Below are positions 42,348-50,197 of a DNA stretch of 50,197 nt, piece after piece. This DNA comes from Ktedonobacteraceae bacterium. Lineage in GTDB: Bacteria; Chloroflexota; Ktedonobacteria; Ktedonobacterales; Ktedonobacteraceae. The stretch spans positions 1-50,197 of the forward strand of contig JADBKA010000003.1 of NCBI GenBank assembly GCA_014896635.1, read 5' to 3'. The notes beneath the pieces are model-generated. The model did not search any database and was not told the origin of the DNA. It was given only the letters and a program-made list of their open reading frames with translations. Both the position numbers and the translations under genes were made by a program. Position 1 is the stretch's first letter. Every line of letters begins with the position of its first letter.

Positions 42348-43523
42348 TTGGATGCAGCACGTCTCTGTCCATACGAAGAAGAGGTGGCGCGGCGCTGGTG
42401 GAATCTCTCCCCCGGCTGCCTGCTACTGCTGAACAGTGGTGAACGCCTGCGCCTGCTCTACGCGGGCCGGCCCGGCGGCTCTAGCGGACCCGATGTGCGT
42501 GATGCCGTGCTCAGTTGCGCCGGCCCTTCTCCCGCCCCTTTCGCTCGCCTGCCCATCAGGCAGCCGCCGGCAATGCCAGCGGGCGCAAAGCTGGCAGGCG
42601 ATATTGAATTTCATACTCGCGCCAGCGAGTGGTTTGTACACCGGCATCACAGCGATCCACGCTACAATAACGTGATCCTGCATGTCGTACTGATGTGTGA
42701 TGAGGTCAGGCCGGCACAGCGCCAGGACGGCGTAGTCGTTCCCACCTGTTCGCTCTATGATCTACCCCTTGCCACCGGTAATGAGCATGAGCAGCCGCTC
42801 ACCTGGCCCTGCCACACGGTGATGCAGCGCCTCGACGAGGATGAGCGGCGGGAGCTTTTGCGCCAGGCCGGGCTACTGCGCTTCGAGCTGAAGGCTCAGA
42901 CCTTCGTGGAACAGTTGCACATGGCGGGCAATATGCACGATCATGTGCTGATCCCGGCTCTGGCAGAAAGTCTGGGCTACGGGCGGGATCGCGCTTTTTT
43001 TCGCGCCGCTGGCTACCGCCTGCTCGGCCTGCCGGTGGATCTGCCCGAACTACTTGGACGTATGGCACAGCCCCCGCCGCTGGATGCCAGACGTCTGCGC
43101 GCTCTGGGCCTGCTGACGGATCGCTGGCACGAAGATGGCGCGTGGCAGACTCTGCGCGCCCTGTTGCTCTCTCCCGCTTATCAGGACACTTCCGCACGGC
43201 TGCGCGTCCTGCGCTCGCTCTTTTGTACAGCGGGAGTGGGTCTTGCGCGTGCTGATATTATCATTGTTAATGTCGTTTTGCCCTTCGCACTGGCTGTGGC
43301 CTTGATCGAGCACGATTCACGGCTGGCCGCGCAGGCGCATGAACTCTATACCATGCATCCGGGGCTACCCTCGAATCAGATTACACGCGCCATGTGTACA
43401 CTGCTGCGCTTGCCGACGGAACCGGCGGGAAGTTGTCGCCAGCAGGGATTACACTATATTTATCAACAGACCTGCCGCGAGAAACGATGTGATACGTGCG
43501 TCATCGGGAAAAGGGATATATGA
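42348..43523 (+). CDS. DUF2851 family protein
   Basis: 391 residues, TTG start abutting the previous stop (TAA TTG) with GGAG about nine bases upstream. The protein matches DUF2851 in layout: EEEVARRWWNLSPGCLLLLN at the start, GSSGPDVRDAVL, the GDIEFHTRASEWFVHRHHSD motif near 83-102, YNNVILHVVLMCDE, and a C-terminal Cys-rich LHYIYQQTCREKRCDTCVIG with three Cys that could bind a metal or iron-sulfur. The family is uncharacterised and found mainly in Bacteroidota and Chloroflexota. The EFHxxxxxW ... H layout hints at a nuclease-like metal site, unproven. Operon with a coiled-coil protein and a pseudouridine synthase. Confidence 0.85.
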   Translation: MDAARLCPYEEEVARRWWNLSPGCLLLLNSGERLRLLYAGRPGGSSGPDVRDAVLSCAGPSPAPFARLPIRQPPAMPAGAKLAGDIEFHTRASEWFVHRHHSDPRYNNVILHVVLMCDEVRPAQRQDGVVVPTCSLYDLPLATGNEHEQPLTWPCHTVMQRLDEDERRELLRQAGLLRFELKAQTFVEQLHMAGNMHDHVLIPALAESLGYGRDRAFFRAAGYRLLGLPVDLPELLGRMAQPPPLDARRLRALGLLTDRWHEDGAWQTLRALLLSPAYQDTSARLRVLRSLFCTAGVGLARADIIIVNVVLPFALAVALIEHDSRLAAQAHELYTMHPGLPSNQITRAMCTLLRLPTEPAGSCRQQGLHYIYQQTCREKRCDTCVIGKRDI

Positions 43524-44314
43524 ACAAAAAGGGAGAGAATAACGTGTCCAGTACCGGAGACACCGCAGAAGCGAATGAGAGCAGTGGCGAGCGGCTGGCG
43601 CGCTTTCTGGCGCACGCTGGAGTGGCCTCGCGCCGCCATGCAGAGGAACTGATTGCCGAGGGTCGTGTGAGTGTCAACGGCCAGGTCGTCACAACGCCGG
43701 CAACACGCATTGATGCCGCGCATGATCGGGTTAGTGTAGATGGCAAAGTGGTGCAGGCGAGCACTCAGCATATATATGTATTGCTGTACAAGCCCGCCGG
43801 CTACGTCAGCACCGTCAATGATCCCCAGGGACGTCCCACTGTGCTTGATCTGCTGCCACCGGAGCTGCGCCGCGTCCGTCTTTACCCGGTCGGTCGCCTG
43901 GATCTCGACACCAGCGGTCTGCTCCTGCTCACCAATGATGGCGATTTTGCGCTGCACCTTACTCACCCGCGCTACTCGATGGAGAAACACTACGAGGCGC
44001 TTGTGCGCGGCCACCCTGATGAGGCTGACCTGACCAGGCTGCGCCAGGGCGTTGTGATTGCAGAAGACGATGGAAGGAAACATAGGACAGCGCCGGCCAG
44101 GGTGCGCCTGTTGCGGCGCGTGGATGGCGAGAGCTGGCTCGCGCTAACGATCCACGAAGGACGCAAGCGGCAGGTGCGCCGCATGCTAGAAGCGGTGGGG
44201 CATCCGGTGCTGCGTCTGGTGCGCGTCGGCGTCGGACCGCTGAGACTGGCGGGGATGGCGCCGGGCCAATGGCGCTATCTGACCGATGCCGAAGTCGCCC
44301 GCCTGCTCAGGTAG
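43520..44314 (+). CDS. 23S rRNA pseudouridine synthase, RluB/RsuA family
   Basis: 264 residues from the ATG at 43520, which overlaps the DUF2851 stop (ATGA) and has AAAGGGA upstream. An N-terminal S4 RNA-binding domain (about 24-85: RLARFLAHAGVASRRHAEEL) is followed by the RsuA-type catalytic domain: LLYKPAGYVST, the catalytic Asp in GRLDLDTSGLLLLTNDGDF, and EGRKRQVRRMLEAVGHPVLR. It isomerises a specific uridine in large-subunit rRNA (RluB) or possibly RluE/RsuA targets. The S4 domain and length favour RluB. It converges on the xanthine dehydrogenase operon with a 187-bp gap, in which the hairpin at 44462 is the only clear feature. Confidence 0.92.
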   Translation: MNKKGENNVSSTGDTAEANESSGERLARFLAHAGVASRRHAEELIAEGRVSVNGQVVTTPATRIDAAHDRVSVDGKVVQASTQHIYVLLYKPAGYVSTVNDPQGRPTVLDLLPPELRRVRLYPVGRLDLDTSGLLLLTNDGDFALHLTHPRYSMEKHYEALVRGHPDEADLTRLRQGVVIAEDDGRKHRTAPARVRLLRRVDGESWLALTIHEGRKRQVRRMLEAVGHPVLRLVRVGVGPLRLAGMAPGQWRYLTDAEVARLLR

Positions 44315-44461
44315 AAGGCCAGTGTCCGATTATCCTGTCTGTTCCTGGAGAAACTGTATTTCTTTATTCTGTATCTGGCGAATCCTGTTCATCAGGAGCT
44401 TTTTTATGTCTGCCAGCGTCTGGATCTCATCGTCGATTGCTTGCATTTTCTGTTGAAGAAA

Positions 44462-44486
44462 GGGATGCCGATACCACCGGCATCCC
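44462..44486 (-). terminator. Rho-independent terminator of the purine operon
   Basis: On the minus strand, GGGATGCCG, seven-base loop, CGGCATCCC, then TTTCTTC, 16 bp after the stop of the molybdenum subunit gene. Nine perfect base pairs followed by a U-rich tract on that strand only. It ends the adenine deaminase / xanthine dehydrogenase operon. Confidence 0.85.
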
Positions 44487-44501
44487 TCTCCCCTGTCCAG
44501 T

Positions 44502-47459
44502 TCATGGCTTCGCCGTCTGTGTCTGTGGCTGTGCTTGCGTTTTGGCATGAAGCGCGTGCAGTATCCGCTCAGGAGTAAGAGGAAGCTGGCGAATGCGCAC
44601 GCCAACCGCGTCGGCAACCGCGTTGGCAATGGCCGCTCCTAGAGCCAGCGGCGGCAGTTCCGCGACGGCTTTTACGCCGGCAGGGCCTGTGGGATCATGT
44701 GTCTCAATGAGGTATGTCTGGAGTTCTGGCATTTCCAGGGCGCCGTAAATATGATAATCTCTCAAACTGGTGGTGAGCAGCGCGCCTTTCTGATCGTAGA
44801 GCACTTCTTCACATAAGCCGCTTCCCAGGCCACGCGCCATGCCCCCCTCAAGCTGGCCTTCGAGGATCAGGGGATTGATCACATATCCTGCATCGACAGC
44901 CGAAATGGCCTTAAGCACACGTACGCCGCCGGTCTCGCTATCCACTTCCACTTCTACGCCCAGCGCTGCAAACGAAACAGGCTCCTGCTGCGCTTTCCAA
45001 GTGGCAGTGGACATGATCTGGCGCCCCTCAACAAAGAGTGTGTATGTGGCAATCTCTGCGATGGTAAAGGCTCGCTCTCCTGTAGGCGTGGTGATGATCC
45101 CCGCGTTGATCAGCAAGTTTTCAGGCAGCATTTTCAGCCGCCGCCCGGCGACGGCGAGGATCTGTCGCCGCAGTTGTTCAGCGGCTTTGAGCACCGCTCC
45201 TCCGCTCGCGTACAGCGTGGCCGGACCACTGGCGCCGATTTCATAGGGAACGATATCTGTATCGGATGAATGGACCTGAATGTTTTCGACAGGGACGCCG
45301 AGCACTTCGGCAGCCATCTGAGCCAGTAGTGTCGTGTAGCCGTTACCGGCGTCGCTGGTGCCGGCAAACAGGTCGAAGGAGCCATCCTCGTTGAGCCTGA
45401 TCATCGCTCCGCTGACGCCGGCTCCGTTGTATATGTTGCCGGCGGGATGGCCGTAGCACGAGAGCGCGATGCCGATACCGCGCCGCTGCCGACTGCTGCT
45501 CGTTCCGCCGCGCTTCTCTTTCCAGCGCAGCTTCTCTTCCACGATGCGCAGGCACTCCGCCAGACCGCAGCTTGCCAGTCGCGGCCCGCTGTCGGCATGC
45601 TGCCGGGCTGGCTGGTACAGCGGGTAAGCATCGCCGGTCTTGATCCAGTTCTTGCGGCGCAGGTCGAGCGCATCCATACCCAGTTGCCGGGCGATTTCGT
45701 CCATATGACTTTCGAGTGCGAAGAATTCCTGTGGTGAACCGTAGCCATGATAGGCGCCGGATGGTGGCAGATTGGTATAGACTACCTCGGCAGCGAAGCG
45801 CAAGTTAGGACAGGGGTAGAGCGAAAGCGCACTGAATGGAGGCATGCGCTGTCCGATGAGAGGGTGCGTTCCATAAGCGCCGGTGCTGGTGAGTAGTACA
45901 AGCTGGTTGGCGACCAGCGTGCCATCGCGCCTGACCCCCGTTTTGAGTCGCAGGAGAGATTGCTGCTGCACGCGGCTGCTGGTAAACTCTTCAGTGCGAG
46001 TGAGAGTCAGGAGCACAGGCCGGTTAGTAGCAATGGTCAGCAGTGCGCAGAGCGGCTCCAGCAGAAGTTCCTGTCTGATCCCAAATCCCCCGCCGATCTC
46101 TGATCGTATGACGTGGATGCGGCTGAGCGGAACATCCAGCGCCTGAGCCAGCGCCCGGCGCACGTGGTGAGGAGCCTGAGAGCCAGTATATACTACCAGC
46201 CTGTCATCTTCGTCAAAGCAGGTGACAACTGTATGGGTTTCCAGTGGCGTCGCCTGTGTCAGAGGAATGCTGTATTCGCCTTCGACGATGAGGTCAGCCG
46301 ATTGGAAGCCCTGGTCAACGTTGCCCTGCTCATAGCCTACGCGCGCGGCAATATTGTGCGCAGCATCGAAAATACCATGTGATTCAGATTCGGTGTGCAG
46401 GCGCGGAGCATTGGCATCAAGCGCCTGGCGGGGATCAAAAATAGCCGGTTGCACTTCGTATTCGACCTCGATCAAGCTTAATGCGTGTTCAGCAATTTCC
46501 GGCATTTCAGCGGCAACGAGAGCAACACGATCACCTACGTGCCGTACAACATAATCCAGGCAGAACTGATCCTGTAGAGTCTCTTCCTGGCCACCGTATT
46601 CCACACTTGAGAAAGGAATACGCGGCACATCTTTATAGGTTAGGACAGCATGCACACCGGGTAGGGCCTTTGCTTTTGAGGTGTCAATGTTGCGAATTAC
46701 AGCATGGGCATGCGGGCTGGTAAGAATGCGGCCATAAAGCATCTGATGCGGCTTGAAGTCAGCCGCGAAAGATGCGAGTCCTGTCACCTTTTTGAGCGCA
46801 TCTGTCGGAGACACCGGCCTTTCGATAGTGTGGGTGTGGTTGCGATATGCTCTGCTATTTAAAGGGCCGGCCAGCCGCTGCATTGGAATCGTGATGCGCG
46901 GTTCGGTTTTTCCTCCCTGTACTTTTGCGTCGGTTTTTGCAGTACCTTGCCCTTCCTCTGCTGCCTGGAATGTCTGGTATTCAAGCGGTTTTACCTGTGC
47001 GCCGCGCAAGATAGCGGCGGCTCGTAGTACGGCCTGTACCGGCCTGGCATAGCCGGTACAACGGCAGAGATTGCCGGAGAGGGCATCGCGCACTTCGCTC
47101 TCGGTCGGTGCCGGATTGTGCTGGAGCAAAGCATAGGCCGAGAGTAACATGCCCGGCGTGCAGAAGCCGCATGGGGCAGCGCCCATCTCTATAAACGCCT
47201 GTTGAAGAGGATGCAGCTTGCGTGCTGACCCCAGGCTTTCAACGGTTGACACTGTGCAACCTCCGGCCTGGGCTGCCAGCATGACGCAGGCCGGGCGCGG
47301 TACTCCATCCACCAGCACAGTGCAGGCTCCGCAGTCTCCCGTCTCACAACCCTGCTTCACACTGCAATGTCCTTCTCGTCGCAGCAGTGAGAGCAGCGAT
47401 TCGTTAGGAGCGATATCCAGGCTGGCGACCACTCCGTCGATACGCAATTCGAGTTCCAT
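44502..47459 (-). CDS. Xanthine dehydrogenase, fused 2Fe-2S and molybdenum subunit
   Basis: 985 residues from the ATG at 47459, two bases after the FAD-subunit stop and preceded by GGGGGG; a longer frame would overlap that gene. Residues 1-155 are the two-domain 2Fe-2S protein: GCETGDCGACTVLVDG with Cys38/43/46 and Cys58, then APCGFCTPGM and GNLCRCTGYARP. From about 220 comes the molybdopterin domain: the GGFGIRQELLLEP loop, EIGASGPATLYASGGAV, and AVAELPPLALGAAIANAV with the catalytic-type Glu. It hydroxylates hypoxanthine or xanthine using water, passing electrons through FeS to FAD. FeS and Mo parts are usually separate in bacteria (XdhC/XdhA types), so this fusion is notable. Cotranscribed with the FAD subunit and adenine deaminase. 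Confidence 0.92.
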   Translation of the reverse strand: MELELRIDGVVASLDIAPNESLLSLLRREGHCSVKQGCETGDCGACTVLVDGVPRPACVMLAAQAGGCTVSTVESLGSARKLHPLQQAFIEMGAAPCGFCTPGMLLSAYALLQHNPAPTESEVRDALSGNLCRCTGYARPVQAVLRAAAILRGAQVKPLEYQTFQAAEEGQGTAKTDAKVQGGKTEPRITIPMQRLAGPLNSRAYRNHTHTIERPVSPTDALKKVTGLASFAADFKPHQMLYGRILTSPHAHAVIRNIDTSKAKALPGVHAVLTYKDVPRIPFSSVEYGGQEETLQDQFCLDYVVRHVGDRVALVAAEMPEIAEHALSLIEVEYEVQPAIFDPRQALDANAPRLHTESESHGIFDAAHNIAARVGYEQGNVDQGFQSADLIVEGEYSIPLTQATPLETHTVVTCFDEDDRLVVYTGSQAPHHVRRALAQALDVPLSRIHVIRSEIGGGFGIRQELLLEPLCALLTIATNRPVLLTLTRTEEFTSSRVQQQSLLRLKTGVRRDGTLVANQLVLLTSTGAYGTHPLIGQRMPPFSALSLYPCPNLRFAAEVVYTNLPPSGAYHGYGSPQEFFALESHMDEIARQLGMDALDLRRKNWIKTGDAYPLYQPARQHADSGPRLASCGLAECLRIVEEKLRWKEKRGGTSSSRQRRGIGIALSCYGHPAGNIYNGAGVSGAMIRLNEDGSFDLFAGTSDAGNGYTTLLAQMAAEVLGVPVENIQVHSSDTDIVPYEIGASGPATLYASGGAVLKAAEQLRRQILAVAGRRLKMLPENLLINAGIITTPTGERAFTIAEIATYTLFVEGRQIMSTATWKAQQEPVSFAALGVEVEVDSETGGVRVLKAISAVDAGYVINPLILEGQLEGGMARGLGSGLCEEVLYDQKGALLTTSLRDYHIYGALEMPELQTYLIETHDPTGPAGVKAVAELPPLALGAAIANAVADAVGVRIRQLPLTPERILHALHAKTQAQPQTQTAKP

Positions 47460-47461
47460 AC

Positions 47462-48430
47462 TTACCCCCCTTTTTCTGAAGACACGACGCCACGCCACAG
47501 CGCAATACTTGCGGCCTCTTCCAGCGCGCGATACGCCAGGCTCGTCCCGCTGACCCGGCGATAGCCGCTGCTGGCCTGTGGATCAGCAGGTGGGCGAAAC
47601 TCCGTTATGCCGTTGCGCACCGCCGCCAGGATGCGTTGTGTATCCAGCGGACGACTGATCGGCTGTCCTTCTAGCTGGCGCTCTATCGCCCTGACTCGTA
47701 CAGGTTCCATGTTTATTCCGCCGAAAGCCAGGCGGACCCGCCTATACATCCCTTCGGCGATCTCGACCAGAGCTGCAACGTTGAGCAACGCGCTATCTGA
47801 CGGCGTGCGTGCGATACGCAATAGTGCCGCGCCGCTGCCGGTAGCGAGAGGTGGCACTACCACCTCTATGATCAACTCGTTGGGGCGCCGCTCCTGACTG
47901 AACAAGAGGCTGGAGGGACGCCGCTCTTGCTTGCCTTTAAAAACAACTCCTGAGAGCGCAAGGCCGGGACGCTCGTGCGTCCCGCCGCTCAGGTTTACCT
48001 CTGTCCTGGAACCTGAGCGGACGACCACCTCTGCATCCAGCGCGGCGAGGGCGGTAAGCAGGTCCGCCTGTGCCGCAGTTCCCACTGCTATCGTGCCGCC
48101 AATCGTTGCACAATTGCGGATTAAACGAGAAGATGATGAGACCAGGGCGGCGCGCGCGAGCAGGCCGGAAGCGTATCCCTTGAGCAGAGGCGCATCGACC
48201 ATCGCTTGCAGGGTTGTCATGGCACCGATATGCAATCCCTGCTGGTTTTCGGAAATATAGGCCAGGCCGAGGTCGCGCAAATCGACCACAGCCTGGATGG
48301 TGTCATCGTGGAGGCCAAGTAAATAGGTGCCACCGGCTAGCGGTACGGTCTTGACATCCAGCCGCCCTAACAGGAGCAGCGCATCGTCAATGTGCTCTAG
48401 CCAGTGGTATTCGACGAGCTTATGCAGCAT
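47462..48430 (-). CDS. Xanthine dehydrogenase FAD-binding subunit
   Basis: 322 residues of the CutM/CoxM-type FAD subunit of molybdenum hydroxylases. FAD contacts are VPLAGGTYLLGLHDDTIQ near 30-47 (the family AGGT loop) and RNCATIGGTIAVGTAAQADL near 104-123 (the TIGG loop). The C-terminal CO-dehydrogenase-flavoprotein domain includes RVRLAFGGINMEPVRVRAIE. It passes electrons from the FeS clusters to NAD+. It lies 6 bp after adenine deaminase and 2 bp before the fused subunit, so it is in the same operon. Confidence 0.9.
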   Translation of the reverse strand: MLHKLVEYHWLEHIDDALLLLGRLDVKTVPLAGGTYLLGLHDDTIQAVVDLRDLGLAYISENQQGLHIGAMTTLQAMVDAPLLKGYASGLLARAALVSSSSRLIRNCATIGGTIAVGTAAQADLLTALAALDAEVVVRSGSRTEVNLSGGTHERPGLALSGVVFKGKQERRPSSLLFSQERRPNELIIEVVVPPLATGSGAALLRIARTPSDSALLNVAALVEIAEGMYRRVRLAFGGINMEPVRVRAIERQLEGQPISRPLDTQRILAAVRNGITEFRPPADPQASSGYRRVSGTSLAYRALEEAASIALWRGVVSSEKGG

Positions 48431-48436
48431 ATAAAG

Positions 48437-50185
48437 TTACCTTAACGACTGTAGTGGAAGCTGAGTAAAGGTCTCGACGTCGATCAATCCCTGATCAGTG
48501 AGCTTGAGAGCAGGGATGACCGAAAGTGAGAGAAAACTGAGCGTCATACAGGGATGGTCCAGCACACAACCGAGGTCGGCAGCGGCGGCATCGAGTTGAT
48601 GGAGCTGCTTTACCAGTTCGGCTGCGGGTAGAGGCGAAACGAGGCCGGCCAGCGGTAGCGGTACACTTGCCCGCACTACACCATCCACGACGCAGACAAA
48701 TCCACCCCCTATCCCCTGTAACACCTGCGCAGCTTGCAGCATGTCGTGATCACTGGCTCCGGCGATGACCAGGTTATGCGCATCATGTGCGACGCTCGAT
48801 GCGATGGCCCCGCGCCTGAGGCCGAAGCCTTTGACCAGCCCCAGACCAATGCGCCCGCTGGCATGATGCCGCTCGATCACTGCCAGCTTGAGCAGATCGC
48901 GCCGGGGATCAGCCACGATCTCGCCGTTCTGAATGGGCGCTTCTTCACGCAGGTGGCGGGTGGTAATCTGACCCGGTTCGATGCCGATAACTGCGACCGG
49001 CCCCGGCACACCGGGGATACGCAGGTCGGCTACACTGAGGTTGCCGATACGTATGGTGCCGGTGATGCTGCCTGCCGCGTCGCGTGCGCTGGTCGGTATA
49101 TCGACTAGCAATTGTCCGCTATGCGCGACCAGCCTGCCATCCTTGTAGACGCTTTCAACCTGGAAGGTGCGTAGATCATCCAGCACAACCATGTCGGCCC
49201 TGAAACCGGGAGCGATGGCGCCACGATCATGCAGTCTGAAGTATTGCGCAGTATTATACGATGCCAGCCTGATTGCTTCAAGAGGGTCCAGGCCGAGTTC
49301 GATGGCCCGGCGCACCATCGAGTCGATGTGGCCGCGCGAGGTGAGATCCTGCGGGTCGCGGTCATCGGTGACGAAGAAGGCGCGCGGCGGATGTAGCTCC
49401 TGTACCAGTGGCAACAGCGTTTCCAGATTGCGGGCCGCCGAACCTTCACGGATCATCAGCCACATACCGAGACGCAGCCGTTCACGCGCCTCTTCTATCG
49501 TTGTACATTCGTGGTCGGACATCACACCGGCGGCTGCATAGGCGCAGAGGTCGCGTCCACGCAGTCCTGGGGCATGTCCATCAACCACCAGGCCATGTGC
49601 AAGGGTGGCCCGGATCTTCGCCAGTACCTGTTCATCGCCTGAGAGCACGCCCGGCATATTCATCATCTCCGCCAGTCCCAGCACGTGCTCTTCTTGCAAA
49701 AGGTCCAGCAAGTCGTCAGCTTGCAACACCTGATAGGGACTCTCGAAGGAAGAGGCAGGTACGCAAGAAGAGAGCATGATGTAGGTGGAAAGAGGCAGAC
49801 CGCGCGCGGATTCGAGCACGTAGCGAATGCCCGGCACGCCCATCACGTTTGCAAATTCGTGCGGATCGAGTATCACCGCCACTACACCGCGTGGTACCAC
49901 CAGGCGCGCGAATTCAGAGAGTACCATCATCGTGCTTTCAATGTGCATATGACCGTCCATCAGGCCGGGGGCCAGCCAGCGGCCTTGCAGGTCACGCTCC
50001 TCATGTCCCCGGTAGCCTTCACCTGGCACACTGATGCCGGCGATCCGTCCATCTGCCACTGCTACATCGGCTGCATAACATTCACCACTACATACATTCA
50101 CCAGCCTGGCGTTGCGCAGCAGGAGATCAGCAGGCAGCTCTCCGCGTGCAATTTGAATTCTCTTGCGTAGCTCGTTCGTCAACAC
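48437..50185 (-). CDS. ade: Adenine deaminase
   Basis: 582 residues, typical of bacterial Ade (570-600). The metal-site signature is DGHMHIESTMMVLSEF near 77-92; further markers are DPHEFANVMG, GHAPGLRG, VMSDHECTT and DDRDPQDLT, and the C-terminal half reads LVKGFGLRRGAIASSVAHDA then DHDMLQAAQVLQ. It hydrolyses adenine to hypoxanthine and ammonia, which the following xanthine dehydrogenase can oxidise; the operon therefore funnels adenine to xanthine and urate. The GTG at 50185 is the only start in frame within the window; a TTG at 50182 is also possible. The promoter is beyond the right edge. No hydrolases or uricase genes are in the window, so the pathway's later steps are unseen. Confidence 0.93.
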   Translation of the reverse strand: MLTNELRKRIQIARGELPADLLLRNARLVNVCSGECYAADVAVADGRIAGISVPGEGYRGHEERDLQGRWLAPGLMDGHMHIESTMMVLSEFARLVVPRGVVAVILDPHEFANVMGVPGIRYVLESARGLPLSTYIMLSSCVPASSFESPYQVLQADDLLDLLQEEHVLGLAEMMNMPGVLSGDEQVLAKIRATLAHGLVVDGHAPGLRGRDLCAYAAAGVMSDHECTTIEEARERLRLGMWLMIREGSAARNLETLLPLVQELHPPRAFFVTDDRDPQDLTSRGHIDSMVRRAIELGLDPLEAIRLASYNTAQYFRLHDRGAIAPGFRADMVVLDDLRTFQVESVYKDGRLVAHSGQLLVDIPTSARDAAGSITGTIRIGNLSVADLRIPGVPGPVAVIGIEPGQITTRHLREEAPIQNGEIVADPRRDLLKLAVIERHHASGRIGLGLVKGFGLRRGAIASSVAHDAHNLVIAGASDHDMLQAAQVLQGIGGGFVCVVDGVVRASVPLPLAGLVSPLPAAELVKQLHQLDAAAADLGCVLDHPCMTLSFLSLSVIPALKLTDQGLIDVETFTQLPLQSLR

Positions 50186-50197
50186 CCTCGCATCATT

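Noticed and set aside
44330..44446. A short minus-strand frame encoding a coiled-coil-like 38-residue peptide (MQAIDDEIQTLADIKKLL...)
   Set aside because: The heptads look protein-like, but it has no ribosome site, follows the operon terminator and its longer form runs through the terminator hairpin. Left out as unproven.
1..50197. tRNA, rRNA, CRISPR arrays, prophage or intact transposase
   Set aside because: None was recognised on reading either strand.

Overview
The window is a gene-dense bacterial chromosome segment of moderately high G+C with no rRNA, tRNA, CRISPR array, phage or intact insertion sequence that I can see. The gene mix suggests the phylum Chloroflexota, probably the spore-forming class Ktedonobacteria: actinomycete-like secondary metabolism (type II polyketide genes), many one-component regulators, an S53 peptidase, a DUF2851 protein and hairpin-rich intergenic repeats. 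This placement is an inference from gene content; no 16S gene is present.

Region 1 (1-4546, minus strand) is one edge of a type II polyketide synthase cluster, in transcription order: cupin, PF04199-type cyclase, methyltransferase, ketosynthase alpha, chain-length factor (cut by the window edge). Region 2 (4867-8281) holds a hotdog thioesterase, a DUF2867 protein, malate dehydrogenase and a thiolase. Region 3 (8278-10544, minus) is a tight SDR / 6-pyruvoyltetrahydropterin synthase / GT4 operon that reads like a pathway to a glycosylated tetrahydropterin, but its SDR is frameshifted.

Region 4 (10736-22061) looks like a sugar-type catabolic regulon. A HutC-type GntR regulator, a creatininase-family hydrolase with a SIS protein and a UlaG-like lactonase, and a sugar ABC transporter operon each lie behind an almost identical promoter: TTGACA, 17 bp, TATAAT, with the palindrome ATTATATCGTTATAAT built into it. 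An FAD oxidoreductase lies between them. Interleaved is an acid-sugar module: an ACS-family MFS transporter with a divergent IclR regulator, then a FadR-type regulator with D-galactonate dehydratase (22220-24172).

Region 5 (24203-26674) is a PadR-controlled DrrAB-like exporter with a perfect 10-bp-arm palindrome in its promoter. Region 6 (26714-35009) contains a VOC protein, a haloalkane dehalogenase of subfamily II, an A/T-richer two-gene DUF488 unit, a Rid-family protein lacking the usual arginine, a lipoprotein-type sedolisin, a DMT permease and a ribokinase-like kinase. Region 7 (35075-44314) carries a DUF2207 membrane protein, an FAD monooxygenase coupled to a response regulator whose phospho-acceptor Asp is Glu, a membrane-anchored trypsin-like protease, and a zero-gap operon of a coiled-coil protein, DUF2851 and an RluB-type pseudouridine synthase. 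Region 8 (44502-50185, minus) is a purine salvage operon: adenine deaminase, xanthine dehydrogenase FAD subunit, and a fused 2Fe-2S/molybdenum subunit, closed by a clear terminator.

Two dispersed repeat families occur between genes (3958-4121 with 32949-33056, and less surely 15882-15974 with 37063-37192).
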